Source of the DNA: Gp6-AA40 sp046732795
GTDB taxonomy: Bacteria; Acidobacteriota; Vicinamibacteria; Vicinamibacterales; UBA2999
Assembly: GCA_046732795.1 (NCBI GenBank)
Contig: JBKPNV010000106.1
Coordinates: forward strand, 1 to 15,041
Length of the DNA: 15,041 nucleotides
Direction: 5' to 3'
A program made the position numbers and the translations under genes. Below, in pieces: positions 1 through 7,891 of this stretch (its first letter is position 1; each line of letters begins with the position of its first letter). The notes beneath the pieces are model-generated. The model was given only the letters and a program-made list of their open reading frames with translations. It ran no database searches and was not told the DNA's origin.

Positions 1-291
1 AACGACGGGAATGGTCTCGTCGAGGAGCGTGGTCAGCGCACGGAGCAAGCGGGTCTTGGCCTGACCACGCAGGCCGAGGAGGATGAAGTTGTGCTGCGAG
101 AGCAGCGCGTTGACCATCTGGGGCACGACGCTGTCGTCGTAGCCGATGATGCCCGGAAACAAGATCTCCCCGGAGCGAAGTTTTCGAATGAGGTTGTCGC
201 GCACTTCTTCGCGAACAGTGCGGCGCGACACGTCGCCGCGCGCGACCGCGTCGCGCAGTGCGCCCAGCGTAGTAATGCCAGATGTGGACAT
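1..291 (-). CDS. MoxR/magnesium-chelatase-type AAA+ ATPase, N-terminal part
   Basis: Reading the minus strand from ATG at 291 gives 97 open codons that run off the window edge, so only the N-terminus is visible. After a helical stretch (residues 1-45) comes FPGIIGYDDSVVPQMVNALL (46-65), then a nucleotide-binding P-loop in GLRGQAKTR (73-81, K79 and T80). This arrangement is typical of the ChlI/MoxR branch of AAA+ ATPases. Those proteins usually work with a von Willebrand factor A partner to remodel or activate proteins, or to insert metal; a role here cannot be chosen because Walker B and the sensors lie outside. A weak AGGA sits 7 nt before the start (complement of 299-302). The gene is divergent from the phosphodiesterase gene, with only about 33 nt between the starts, so control regions must overlap coding DNA. 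The family call is fairly firm, the function open. Confidence 0.8.
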   Translation of the reverse strand, partial: MSTSGITTLGALRDAVARGDVSRRTVREEVRDNLIRKLRSGEILFPGIIGYDDSVVPQMVNALLSQHNFILLGLRGQAKTRLLRALTTLLDETIPVV

Positions 292-324
292 GCAGTGATC
301 CTATCAGGGCTCTCGGCTGCCTCA

Positions 325-1161
325 ATGCTATTGTCAGTCGTGCCCTTCTTCGAACGTGTGTCACAACCGCGGGTCTTTGCCCATCGCGGCGGCGGCGCGC
401 TTGGCCCCGAGAACACCGTGGCCACGTTCGAGCGCGGGCTGGGGGCCGGTGCAGACGGGCTGGAACTCGACGTGCACCTTTCCGCAGACGGGGTCGTCGT
501 CGTGTGCCACGATTCGACCCTCGACCGCACAACAGACGCATCTGGAGCCATTAATCGTCGTACCGCGGCCGAGCTCTCTCGGGTCGATGCCGGATATCGG
601 TGGGCCGATGCCGCAGGCAACCATCCATTCCGCGGGAGCGGGGTGGGCATTTCGACCCTTCGCGACGTGCTCCATCGCTTCAGGGATGTGCCGATCATCA
701 TCGAAATGAAGGTCGACCATCGCGAGATGGGCCGGGCAGTTGCCGCAGAGGTCCGCGCCGCGTCCGCTGTGGACCGTGTGTGCGCCGCCGCCGACGGGTC
801 TCGCGCCGTGCAGGGTGCGCGTGAGGCACTGCCGGAGATGGCGACGAGTGCGACTCGCTGGGATGTCCGGCTCGCCTTATACCGATCGTGGGCGCGCTGG
901 CCCGTGCGGCAGACCGACTACGGCGGCTATCAGGTCCCGGAAACAGCGGGCACGATCCGGATCGTGTCACCCACCTTCATTCGCCATGCACATGAGGCTG
1001 CACTCGAAGTGCAGGTCTGGACGGTCGATGATGCTGCGGACATGAAGCGGCTGCTGGCCTGGGGCGTCGACGCGTTGATCAGCAATCGGCCCGATCTCGC
1101 CGTATCTGTTCGCGATCAGTTCATGTCGGTAGGGCAATCCCGCGCCGCGATCCACAGATAA
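325..1161 (+). CDS. Glycerophosphodiester phosphodiesterase
   Basis: A 278-aa protein of the GDPD family (TIM barrel), which hydrolyses glycerophosphodiesters to glycerol 3-phosphate and an alcohol using a metal ion. It shows the family signature: HRG at residues 20-22 followed by PENT (28-31), the metal ligands E47 and D49 in LELDVH, and the second catalytic histidine in CHD (H62). IIIEMK corresponds to the next metal-binding strand, and the C-terminal VQVWTVDDAADMKRLLAWG plus ISNRPDL is the usual barrel end. No clear signal peptide is seen, so it is probably cytoplasmic. ATG 325 was chosen because it sits just before the first barrel strand; GTG 295 is an in-frame alternative, and the longer reading back to 91 runs through the divergent ATPase gene. 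No strong ribosome site is visible. The next gene begins 9 nt after the stop. Confidence 0.88.
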   Translation: MLLSVVPFFERVSQPRVFAHRGGGALGPENTVATFERGLGAGADGLELDVHLSADGVVVVCHDSTLDRTTDASGAINRRTAAELSRVDAGYRWADAAGNHPFRGSGVGISTLRDVLHRFRDVPIIIEMKVDHREMGRAVAAEVRAASAVDRVCAAADGSRAVQGAREALPEMATSATRWDVRLALYRSWARWPVRQTDYGGYQVPETAGTIRIVSPTFIRHAHEAALEVQVWTVDDAADMKRLLAWGVDALISNRPDLAVSVRDQFMSVGQSRAAIHR

Positions 1162-1170
1162 TTGGCAGGC

Positions 1171-2127
1171 ATGGAGCCGCCGCGTCTCGAGGACGTCCTC
1201 GCCGCGAAAGACCGCGTTTACGCGCACATGCGGCCGTCGCCGTTGCTGCACCACCCGTTGCTCGATGAGTGGATCGGCTGCCGGGTCTGGGTCAAGCACG
1301 AGAACCACAATCCAACGGGGTCGTTCAAGGTTCGAGGTGGTCTGAATCTCGTCGGCCAGCTCGGAGATCGGGAACGGCAGCAAGGCGTGATTGCCGCCAG
1401 CACGGGCAACCACGGGCAATCATTGGCGCTCGCCTGCCAGCTTCATGGGATCCGGTGCCGCGTCGTGGTGCCGGTGGACAGCAACCCCGACAAGATGGCC
1501 GCTTTACGCGCATTCGGTGCGGAGCTCGTTGAATACGGTCGGGACTTCGATGAAGCCCGGGAATATGTCGAAGGCATCGCATTGCGCGAAGGCTGGCGCT
1601 ACGTCCACAACGCCAACGAACCATTGCTCATCGCCGGCGTCGGCACCTATGCGAGCGAGATTTTCGACGCGCTCGAGCGCGTCGATCTCGTGTTCGTGCC
1701 GATTGGCGGCGGCAGCGGGGCGGCGGGATGCGGCATCGTCCGGGACGGTCTCGGTCGGTCGGCGACGCGCATCGTCGGCGTGCAGGCGCATCGAGCCGAC
1801 GCTTTCGCCCAGTCCTGGCGAGGGCCGACGCGAGTGACGCGCGAACGTGCCGAAACGTTTGCGGAGGGCATTGCAACCCGGACCACATTCGATCTCACGT
1901 TCTCGATGTTGAAAGCCTCCCTGGATGACGTGGTGGCGCTGGAGGAGAGCGAGTTGCGCGAAGGCGTAACCGCGGCGATCCAGTACACGCACAACCTGGC
2001 CGAAGGAGCGGGCGCGGCGGCGCTCGCGGCCGCTCGCCGCTACGGCGTGCCCGGGGACGCAACTGTCGTTTGCGTCATGTCGGGCGGGAATGCCGACATG
2101 CGAACGCTCCGGCATACGCTTGCCTGA
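1171..2127 (+). CDS. PLP-dependent threonine/serine dehydratase family protein
   Basis: A 318-aa fold-type II pyridoxal-phosphate enzyme. The PLP lysine lies in NPTGSFKVRGG (K53), the substrate carboxylate loop is STGNHGQ (77-83), and the glycine-rich phosphate-binding loop is GGGSG (179-183). MSGGN near the C-terminus is the usual cofactor-ring contact. Family members deaminate L-threonine or L-serine to 2-oxo acids; close relatives act as 3-hydroxyaspartate dehydratase or serine racemase, or degrade hydroxyectoine (EutB), and the sequence alone does not separate these. There is no C-terminal ACT regulatory domain, so the protein is of the short catabolic type and not the long biosynthetic IlvA form. 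The start is ATG 1171; a TTG directly after the upstream stop at 1162 is an alternative. The 9-nt gap to the phosphodiesterase gene suggests a shared transcript. Confidence 0.85.
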   Translation: MEPPRLEDVLAAKDRVYAHMRPSPLLHHPLLDEWIGCRVWVKHENHNPTGSFKVRGGLNLVGQLGDRERQQGVIAASTGNHGQSLALACQLHGIRCRVVVPVDSNPDKMAALRAFGAELVEYGRDFDEAREYVEGIALREGWRYVHNANEPLLIAGVGTYASEIFDALERVDLVFVPIGGGSGAAGCGIVRDGLGRSATRIVGVQAHRADAFAQSWRGPTRVTRERAETFAEGIATRTTFDLTFSMLKASLDDVVALEESELREGVTAAIQYTHNLAEGAGAAALAAARRYGVPGDATVVCVMSGGNADMRTLRHTLA

Positions 2128-2223
2128 TGGCCCGGAGATCGGGCACGATAACCCTCCTTGTCACACCCGTCATGCGACCTCGAACGAGCTTTTGTAACTG
2201 GTGTCCCCTCGCATAACGGGCCA

Positions 2224-2238
2224 GGCGCGGAGCGCGCC
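2224..2238 (+). promoter_or_regulatory. Short GC hairpin in cytochrome gene leader
   Basis: GGCGCG (2224-2229) and CGCGCC (2233-2238) are perfect complements around a 3-nt loop. The hairpin lies about 80 nt before the cytochrome start. No T-run follows, so it may be leader structure or a weak terminator for the dehydratase gene. No known riboswitch consensus could be matched. Confidence 0.35.
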
Positions 2239-2256
2239 AAGAAACACTGTGAACCG

Positions 2257-2299
2257 GCCAATGGCTCACCGGGGGTATCAAGGGGCCGAGCCAATGGCT
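2257..2299 (+). repeat. Two direct copies of GCCAATGGCT, 33 bp apart
   Basis: GCCAATGGCT occurs at 2257-2266 and again at 2290-2299, within the last 65 nt before the cytochrome start. Each copy is close to palindromic (AGCCA/TGGCT around the centre). A 33-bp spacing is about three helical turns, which would put two bound proteins on the same DNA face. The two copies could equally form alternative RNA stems in the leader. The function is inference; the repeat itself is seen directly. Confidence 0.45.
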
Positions 2300-2319
2300 G
2301 GTTTCAAGGAGGCAAATGC

Positions 2320-2757
2320 ATGCGCCGGCTGTTCACTTATACGACCGCTCTGCTGTTGGCCCTGACGGGAACTGTGGCGGTCGCCCAGAAAGCGACGAAC
2401 CCCGCTGAGCTCGAGGGAGCGATGAAACGGATTAGTGCTGCCAATGGCGCAACGGTCAAGGCCATAAAGTCCGGGGCGTTCGCCGACGCCAAGACGTCAG
2501 TGGCCGCCGTGAAGCAGGCGCTGATGGACGCCGAGAACTTCTGGGTGATCAACAAGAAAGACGACGCCATCAAGATGAGCAAGGAAGCCATCGCGAAGGT
2601 CAGCGCCGTCGAGGCGGCAGTGTCGGCAGCGACGCCGAATCAGGAGGCTGCGTTTGCAGCGGTCAAGGAAGTCGGCGCAGCGTGCACGGCCTGCCACATG
2701 GCCTACCGCGTCCAGAACGAGGATAAGACCTACTCGCTGAAGCCGGGCACGATTTAA
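2320..2757 (+). CDS. Exported cytochrome c' (c-type, four-helix bundle)
   Basis: A 145-aa precursor with a clear signal peptide: MRR, then a hydrophobic run, then an AVAQ cleavage site near residue 23. This leaves about 122 residues, the usual mature size of cytochrome c'. The only heme-binding motif is CTACH (C122, C125, H126), placed near the C-terminus as in the cytochrome c'/c556 family rather than near the N-terminus as in class I cytochromes c. The rest is Ala/Lys-rich helix, consistent with a four-helix bundle. Such periplasmic proteins bind NO or CO or carry electrons; the exact role here is unknown. ATG 2320 was chosen because AAGGAGG (2306-2312) lies 7 nt upstream and the signal peptide starts there; the frame stays open to 2158, but that extension has no export signal. 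No cytochrome-maturation genes are nearby. Confidence 0.85.
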   Translation: MRRLFTYTTALLLALTGTVAVAQKATNPAELEGAMKRISAANGATVKAIKSGAFADAKTSVAAVKQALMDAENFWVINKKDDAIKMSKEAIAKVSAVEAAVSAATPNQEAAFAAVKEVGAACTACHMAYRVQNEDKTYSLKPGTI

Positions 2758-2852
2758 CTCCCAACTCCCAATCTCCAGCTCCCAATTTACGACTATCAGC
2801 TCCCAACAAGCGTTTCGAAACTGGACGTTTGGGGAGTTGGTAGTTGGGAGTT
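2756..2852 (+). terminator. Inverted repeat between convergent genes, likely two-way terminator
   Basis: The segment starting AACTCCCAACTCCCAA (2756-2771) is complementary, with one mismatch, to 2837-2852. The arms overlap the stop codons of both convergent genes (cytochrome and uracil-DNA glycosylase). The interior carries further CTCCCAA-type units (2778-2784, 2800-2806) and a TTTCGAAA palindrome (2813-2820). The position and symmetry suit termination in both directions. The repeated heptamer-like units also mark it as low-complexity repeat DNA similar in style to 10406-10533. Confidence 0.6.
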
Positions 2853-3577
2853 CACCTCAGAAGACTCTTCGCTTTCCTGAAAACCGCTGTCATCATCGCC
2901 GGCGTCAGCTTCCCCGTATTCGTGTTCTGTCTGCTCGGGTGATAGCACCCCAATAAAATCTGCGGCTGGCCTTCTGGTCCAGGAATCCGTACCGAACTGC
3001 CGTGCGCGAAATGTGGTCGCGCCGATGGCATGGTCACGCCCCGCCTCTTCAGCACACGCAGCCATACGTCGAACGCAATCTTACCGAGTGCCACGACGAC
3101 CTGGACACGCGAGAGCTCGGCAGCCTCCGCGTCAAGGTGGTCCATGCAGCGTGTGATCTCTTCCGGGGCAGGCGCATTATCTGGCGGGGCGCATCTCACC
3201 GCCATCACGATGTACGCGTCATAAAGAAGGAGGCCATCGTCGACGTGGCTCGATGTCGGGATGCTGGCAAATCCCGTGCGATGGAGCGCAGCCATCAGAA
3301 AGTCGCCGCTGCCGCCGCGGCCATCGCCGGTGAACACGCGACCGGTGCGATTGGCGCCGTGAGCCGCAGGCGCGAGGCCCACAAGGAGCACGCGAGCGGA
3401 GGGATCGCCGAAGCCTGGCACCGGTCGGCCCCAGTACGTCTCGTCGCGATACGCTCGACGTTTGTCGCGGGCAATCTGCCGACAATACGTACGAAGGCGA
3501 GGACAGTGCTCGCATCCGACAATCGTGTCGTGAATGGCCGCGAGGCGGTCGTGAATGTCGGTTGAGGCGGGTTTCAT
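2852..3577 (-). CDS. Uracil-DNA glycosylase, family 5 (UDGb)
   Basis: A 241-aa DNA-repair enzyme that removes uracil (and in family 5 often hypoxanthine) from DNA, starting base-excision repair. The first active-site motif is GLAPAAHGANRTGR (67-80), where family 5 characteristically lacks the catalytic Asp/Asn used by other families. The second is HPSRQNT (213-219). C22, C25, C129 and C144 match the four-cysteine pattern for the [4Fe-4S] cluster of family 4/5 enzymes; C32 is an extra cysteine. The length is normal for the family. ATG 3577 is the only good start, without a strong ribosome site. The gene is a single unit: convergent with the cytochrome gene and divergent from aceE (146 nt between starts). 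The family call is firm; substrate range is from family knowledge. Confidence 0.92.
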   Translation of the reverse strand: MKPASTDIHDRLAAIHDTIVGCEHCPRLRTYCRQIARDKRRAYRDETYWGRPVPGFGDPSARVLLVGLAPAAHGANRTGRVFTGDGRGGSGDFLMAALHRTGFASIPTSSHVDDGLLLYDAYIVMAVRCAPPDNAPAPEEITRCMDHLDAEAAELSRVQVVVALGKIAFDVWLRVLKRRGVTMPSARPHFAHGSSVRIPGPEGQPQILLGCYHPSRQNTNTGKLTPAMMTAVFRKAKSLLR

Positions 3578-3723
3578 GAGATGCGCTGCCGGGCGTTACA
3601 ATAGGGAGTTGTCGCCAACAGTATCAGGGATGACGTGGCTGGTCTTCCCGCAGGAGACCCCGGGGGCGCGTGAAAGTGGCCCCGAACCGTGCCGACCTGA
3701 GGCACGCTTCCGGAGAAAATTTC

Positions 3724-6405
3724 ATGCGCAACACGGCACCTAAGGATGCGGCCGAGATCGAGGCCCTCGAAACGCGTGAATGGCTCGAATCACTCGACTA
3801 CGTGCTCCAGTCGGGCGGGCCGGCGCGTGTCAGCCGCCTCTTGGCGGCACTTGGTGTTCACGCGCGCCAGAACGGCGTCACGCAGCCGTTCACAGCAAAT
3901 ACCCCGTACGTCAACACGATTTCCACTTCAGATCAGCCGCCATTTCCGGGAAGCCGCGAGATCGAGCGCCGCATCAAGAGTCTGGTCCGATGGAACGCCC
4001 TCGCGATGGTCGTCAAGGCCAACAAGCTCGAAGACGGTATTGGCGGTCACATCTCGACATACGCGTCAGCGGCCACACTCTACGAGGTCGGGTTCAATCA
4101 TTTCTTCAAGGGCAAAGGCGAGAATCACGACGGCGACATCATCTACTTTCAGGGGCACGCGGCGCCGGGCATCTATGCGCGCGCATTTCTCGAGGGGCGG
4201 CTGTCGGCCGAGAAGCTCGCGAATTTCCGCCGCGAGTTGAAGGAGGGCGGCGGTCTCTCCTCGTATCCGCATCCCTGGCTGATGCCCGACTTCTGGGAAT
4301 TTCCCACGGTGTCGATGGGCCTCGGTCCAATCAAGTCGATCTACCAGGCGCGCTTCATGCGCTACCTCGAGGATCGCGGCCTCAAGAAGCGATCGAACTC
4401 GAAGGTGTGGGCATTCCTGGGTGACGGCGAAACCGACGAGCCCGAGTCGCTGGGCGCGATTACACTCGCCTCACGCGAGAAGCTGGACAACCTGATCTTC
4501 GTCGTCAACTGCAATCTCCAGCGCCTCGATGGCCCGGTTCGCGGCAACGGTCAGATCATCCAGGAGCTCGAGGCCATCTTCCGCGGTGCCGGCTGGAACG
4601 TCATCAAAGTGATCTGGGGCAGCGAGTGGGACGCGCTGCTCGAAAAGGATGACGAAGGCCTCCTCGTCAAACGCATGGGAGAGGTCGTCGACGGCGAGTA
4701 TCAGAAGTACGCGGTCGAATCCGGCGAGTACGTGCGGAAGCACTTCTGGGGTGCCGATCCGAAGCTGCTCGACATGGTCAAGCATCTGTCCGACGAGCAG
4801 CTGAAGAAGTTGACGCTCGGCGGACATGATCCCATCAAGGTGTACGCAGCCTACAAGGCCGCCGTCGAAACAACCGGCCAACCCACGGTGATCCTGGCCA
4901 GGACGATCAAGGGATACGGCATCGGTGAGGCCGGCGAAGGCAAGAACATCACCCACCAGCAGAAGAAGCTGAACGAGGACGAACTGAAGGCGTTTCGAAC
5001 CCGATTCGGCATCCCGATCGGCGACGAAGACGTGGCCAAGGCGCCGTTCTACAGGCCACCCGACAACAGCCCCGAAGTCAGCTACATGCTGGAGCGCCGC
5101 AAACAACTCGGTGGCTTCGTGCCGTCGCGCAAAGTTCAGGTCGAACCTCTCAAGACGGATGGCCTCCCCGAGCTGTTCAAGGAATTCCAGCAGGGTAGCG
5201 AAGGCCGCAAAGCATCGACGACGATGGCGTTCGTGCGGATGCTGGCGAAGTTGCTGCGCGACAAGGAAATCGGTGAGCTCGTGGTCCCGATCGTTCCGGA
5301 TGAAGCGCGCACCTTCGGCATGGAAGCGCTCTTCAGGCAGGTCGGGATCTACTCTCACGTCGGGCAGCTCTACGAGCCGGTCGACATGGATACGCTGCTG
5401 TATTACAAGGAAGCCAAGGAAGGGCAGATTCTCGAGGAAGGCATCACCGAGGCCGGATCGATCTCGTCGTTCATTGCCGCGGGCAGCGCGTATGCGACGC
5501 ACGGCATCAACACGATCCCGTTCTTTATCTACTACTCGATGTTTGGTATGCAGCGAGTGGGTGATCTCGTGTGGGCGGCGGCAGACACGCGCACGCGTGG
5601 GTTCCTGCTCGGTGGCACGGCTGGCCGCACGACGCTTGCCGGTGAGGGGCTGCAGCACCAGGACGGGCACAGCCATCTGTTGTCGATGGCGGTCCCGAAC
5701 CTGATTTCCTACGACCCGGCGTTCGCGTTCGAAATTGCGGTGATCATCGAAGAGGGCATCCGCCGGATGTACAAAGCAGGCGAGAGCATCTTCTACTACA
5801 TCACCGTAATGAACGAGCAGTACGAGATGCTGCCCATGCCGGAGGGTTCCCGCGAAGGCATCCTGAAGGGACTCTACAAGCTGCGTCCGTCTCAGAAAGC
5901 GAACCCAAAGGCGCGAGCGCAGCTCCTGGGCAGCGGGGCGATCCTGAATGAGGTGCTCAAGGCGCAGCCGATCCTCGAGGATAAGTACGGCGTGGCGGTC
6001 GATGTCTGGAGTGTCACCAGTTATCAGGAGCTGTACCGCGAAGGGCACGCGACCGAACGCTGGAACCGCATGCACCCGGGTGAGAAGCCGCGGGTGCCCT
6101 ACGTCACGCAGTGTCTTGCCGGGACCGAGGGATCGATCGTTGCCGCGAGCGATTACGTGAAGGCGCTGCCGGACAGCATCGATCGCTGGACCGGCAGGCG
6201 CATCGCGTCACTGGGCACCGACGGATTCGGTCGCAGCGAAGGGCGCGCGGCGCTCCGTGACTTCTTCGAAGTGGATGCCAAGCATATCGTCCTCGCGACG
6301 CTTGGCGAGCTGGCACGCGACGCAAAGATTGAAGCGTCGGTGGTGCAGAAGGCGATCAAGGATTTGGGAATCAACCCGGAGAAGCCGAATCCGGCGATCT
6401 CCTGA
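3724..6405 (+). CDS. aceE: Pyruvate dehydrogenase E1 component, homodimeric
   Basis: An 893-aa protein, close in size to the E. coli enzyme. E1 decarboxylates pyruvate with thiamine diphosphate and passes the acetyl group to the E2 lipoyl arm. Key regions are GGHIST (H109) and FQGHAAPG (H145), which match active-site histidines of E. coli AceE, the thiamine-diphosphate/Mg motif GDGETDEPES (233-242) closed by VNCNLQRLDGP (261-271), and KNITHQ (H411, aligning with E. coli H407). The middle (from about 510) is the pyrimidine-binding domain and the end is the transketolase C-terminal domain. ATG 3724 is preferred: GGAG (3712-3715) lies 8 nt upstream and MRNTAPKDA fits the family start, although the frame is open back to GTG 3670. 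A TACAAT at 3597-3602 could be a -10 box but has no good -35 partner. First gene of the PDH operon. Confidence 0.96.
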   Translation: MRNTAPKDAAEIEALETREWLESLDYVLQSGGPARVSRLLAALGVHARQNGVTQPFTANTPYVNTISTSDQPPFPGSREIERRIKSLVRWNALAMVVKANKLEDGIGGHISTYASAATLYEVGFNHFFKGKGENHDGDIIYFQGHAAPGIYARAFLEGRLSAEKLANFRRELKEGGGLSSYPHPWLMPDFWEFPTVSMGLGPIKSIYQARFMRYLEDRGLKKRSNSKVWAFLGDGETDEPESLGAITLASREKLDNLIFVVNCNLQRLDGPVRGNGQIIQELEAIFRGAGWNVIKVIWGSEWDALLEKDDEGLLVKRMGEVVDGEYQKYAVESGEYVRKHFWGADPKLLDMVKHLSDEQLKKLTLGGHDPIKVYAAYKAAVETTGQPTVILARTIKGYGIGEAGEGKNITHQQKKLNEDELKAFRTRFGIPIGDEDVAKAPFYRPPDNSPEVSYMLERRKQLGGFVPSRKVQVEPLKTDGLPELFKEFQQGSEGRKASTTMAFVRMLAKLLRDKEIGELVVPIVPDEARTFGMEALFRQVGIYSHVGQLYEPVDMDTLLYYKEAKEGQILEEGITEAGSISSFIAAGSAYATHGINTIPFFIYYSMFGMQRVGDLVWAAADTRTRGFLLGGTAGRTTLAGEGLQHQDGHSHLLSMAVPNLISYDPAFAFEIAVIIEEGIRRMYKAGESIFYYITVMNEQYEMLPMPEGSREGILKGLYKLRPSQKANPKARAQLLGSGAILNEVLKAQPILEDKYGVAVDVWSVTSYQELYREGHATERWNRMHPGEKPRVPYVTQCLAGTEGSIVAASDYVKALPDSIDRWTGRRIASLGTDGFGRSEGRAALRDFFEVDAKHIVLATLGELARDAKIEASVVQKAIKDLGINPEKPNPAIS

Positions 6406-6425
6406 CGTTGCAGACAATCTGCAGC

Positions 6426-6490
6426 GTAGGGCGGGTCTTGGTCTGTAGACCCGCCGGAACGCCGGGTCCACGGAACAGGACCCGGCCTAC
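6426..6490 (+). repeat. Paired REP-like palindromes between aceE and aceF
   Basis: Two perfect 9-bp hairpins lie side by side: GGCGGGTCT (6430-6438) with AGACCCGCC (6447-6455), and GCCGGGTCC (6461-6469) with GGACCCGGC (6478-6486), each with an 8-nt loop. GTAGG (6426-6430) and CCTAC (6486-6490) close the outside, so the whole unit is two similar modules in inverted orientation, like a bacterial interspersed mosaic element. No T-run follows. It may stabilise or partly terminate the aceE transcript. Related modules occur after sdhA and sdhB. Confidence 0.75.
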
Positions 6491-6502
6491 GGCACGGATG
6501 GA

Positions 6503-7891
6503 ATGACCGAATTCAAGATTCCCGAACTGGGAGAGAACGTCGCGACTGGCGACGTGACGCGCGTGCTCGTCAGTGTCGGCGACACGATTGCCCGAGATCA
6601 GCCAGTGGTGGAACTCGAGACGGACAAGGCCACGATCGAGGTGCCATCGTCGGTAGCCGGCGTCGTCAAAGAGATCAAGGTCAAGAGGGGCGACAAGGTC
6701 AAAGTGGGCGCCGTGGTGCTCACGGTCGACGCCCCTTCAGGCGAACCGGCTGCCCAAGCTTCGGAAGCCCCATCCGGACCCGCGCCCGAACCGCCAGCGG
6801 CCGAGACTTCCGCGCCCGCCCCGCCGCCGGAGCCAGCACCACAGCAGACGCAAGCCCCGGCACCGACACCTGCTGCGACCGGGCGGACACGTGTCGTGCC
6901 GATGCCCGTTCGGTCGGCGCCAGAAGCGCCCGCGCAGGCGGCTGCTCCGGTCAAGCTGGAAGGAGCGCGCGGACCCGCCGCTGCTGCGTCGCCTGCCGTG
7001 CGACGTCTGGCGCGCGAGATCGGCGTGGACATCAACGCGGTGCAGGGGACCGGCGCGGGTGGACGCATCACACAGGAGGACGTCAAAGAGCATGCCCGAC
7101 GGATCCTGAGCAGTGTGGGATCGGCCGGCGCGGCAGGGGGAGCCGCTGTCGCGCGCGCGATGCGGCCGTTGCCGGACTTTCAAAAGTGGGGCGAAATCGA
7201 GCGGCAGCCGTGGAGCAACATCCGGCGCTCGACCGCCGAGCATCTCAGCTATGCCTGGACTACCATCCCGCACGTCACGCAGTGCGACAAGGCCGACGTC
7301 GGGGCACTCGAGGACCTGCGGAAGCAGTTCAAGGAACGCGTCGCCAAGGCCGGTGGCAATCTGACGATTACGGCGATGCTGGTGCGTGTGCTCGCGACGG
7401 CTGTGAGGAAGTTCCCGCAGTTCAACGCGTCGATCGACAGCGAGCGCGGCGAGATTGTCTTCAAGAAATACGTGAATGTCGGTGTCGCAGTGGACACCGA
7501 CCGTGGTCTTCTCGTTCCGGTGATCCGCGATGCCGACAGCAAGAACATCATGGAGATCGCCGTCGAGCTGCAGCGCCTGGCCGAGCGTGCCAGAGAGAAG
7601 AAGCTGTCGCTCGAGGAGATGAGTGGCGGCGGCATCACGATCTCGAACCTTGGGGGTATCGGCGGGACCTATTTCACGCCCATCGTGAACTGGCCTGAGG
7701 TCGCGATTCTCGGCGTCTCACGCGGCACGACGGAACCGGCGTGGAAGGACGGACACTGGGAACCGCGTCAGATGCTGCCGCTGTCGCTCTCATACGACCA
7801 TCGCGTCATCGACGGTGCGGATGCGATGCGATTCCTGCGATGGGTCGTCGAAGCAATCGAGCAGCCTTTCCTGCTCTCATTGGTCGGATGA
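6503..7891 (+). CDS. aceF: Dihydrolipoamide acetyltransferase, E2 of pyruvate dehydrogenase
   Basis: A 462-aa E2 subunit, the core of the PDH complex, which moves the acetyl group from lipoamide to CoA. It has a single lipoyl domain (1-76) with the lipoylation lysine in ETDKATIE (K42). A flexible Pro/Ala linker (about 78-160) and the peripheral-subunit-binding domain (SPAVRRLAREIG, 163-174, through RITQEDV) come next. The catalytic domain (about 225-462) ends in DHRVIDGA (432-439), with the acyltransferase histidine H433 and D437. E. coli AceF has three lipoyl domains; one is common elsewhere. The start ATG 6503 gives the lipoyl domain its normal beginning; no strong ribosome site is seen after the paired palindromes. 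The TGA stop overlaps the ATG of the following mini-ORF (ATGA, 7888-7891). The upstream E1 and downstream E3 genes support PDH rather than 2-oxoglutarate dehydrogenase. Confidence 0.95.
   Translation: MTEFKIPELGENVATGDVTRVLVSVGDTIARDQPVVELETDKATIEVPSSVAGVVKEIKVKRGDKVKVGAVVLTVDAPSGEPAAQASEAPSGPAPEPPAAETSAPAPPPEPAPQQTQAPAPTPAATGRTRVVPMPVRSAPEAPAQAAAPVKLEGARGPAAAASPAVRRLAREIGVDINAVQGTGAGGRITQEDVKEHARRILSSVGSAGAAGGAAVARAMRPLPDFQKWGEIERQPWSNIRRSTAEHLSYAWTTIPHVTQCDKADVGALEDLRKQFKERVAKAGGNLTITAMLVRVLATAVRKFPQFNASIDSERGEIVFKKYVNVGVAVDTDRGLLVPVIRDADSKNIMEIAVELQRLAERAREKKLSLEEMSGGGITISNLGGIGGTYFTPIVNWPEVAILGVSRGTTEPAWKDGHWEPRQMLPLSLSYDHRVIDGADAMRFLRWVVEAIEQPFLLSLVG

Noticed and set aside
91..324. N-terminal extension of the phosphodiesterase frame
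   Set aside because: It overlaps the divergent ATPase coding region and adds no family sequence; ATG 325 or GTG 295 fits the barrel start.
33..701. 222-codon minus-strand frame across the ATPase and phosphodiesterase genes
   Set aside because: It runs through the ATPase gene in a wrong frame and antisense to the phosphodiesterase; its Ser/Arg/Ala-rich product looks like a frame shadow.
2224..2312. Known riboswitch (c-di-GMP GEMM, fluoride or cobalamin type) before the cytochrome gene
   Set aside because: The conserved core sequences of these classes, as far as I recall them, are absent.
3597..3602. TACAAT as a -10 promoter box for aceE
   Set aside because: No acceptable -35 sequence lies 16-18 nt upstream, so it is too weak to list as a feature.
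4471..6075. 534-codon open frame on the minus strand inside aceE
   Set aside because: It is fully antisense to a well-recognised gene, has no known domain, and is the expected by-product of GC-rich codon use.
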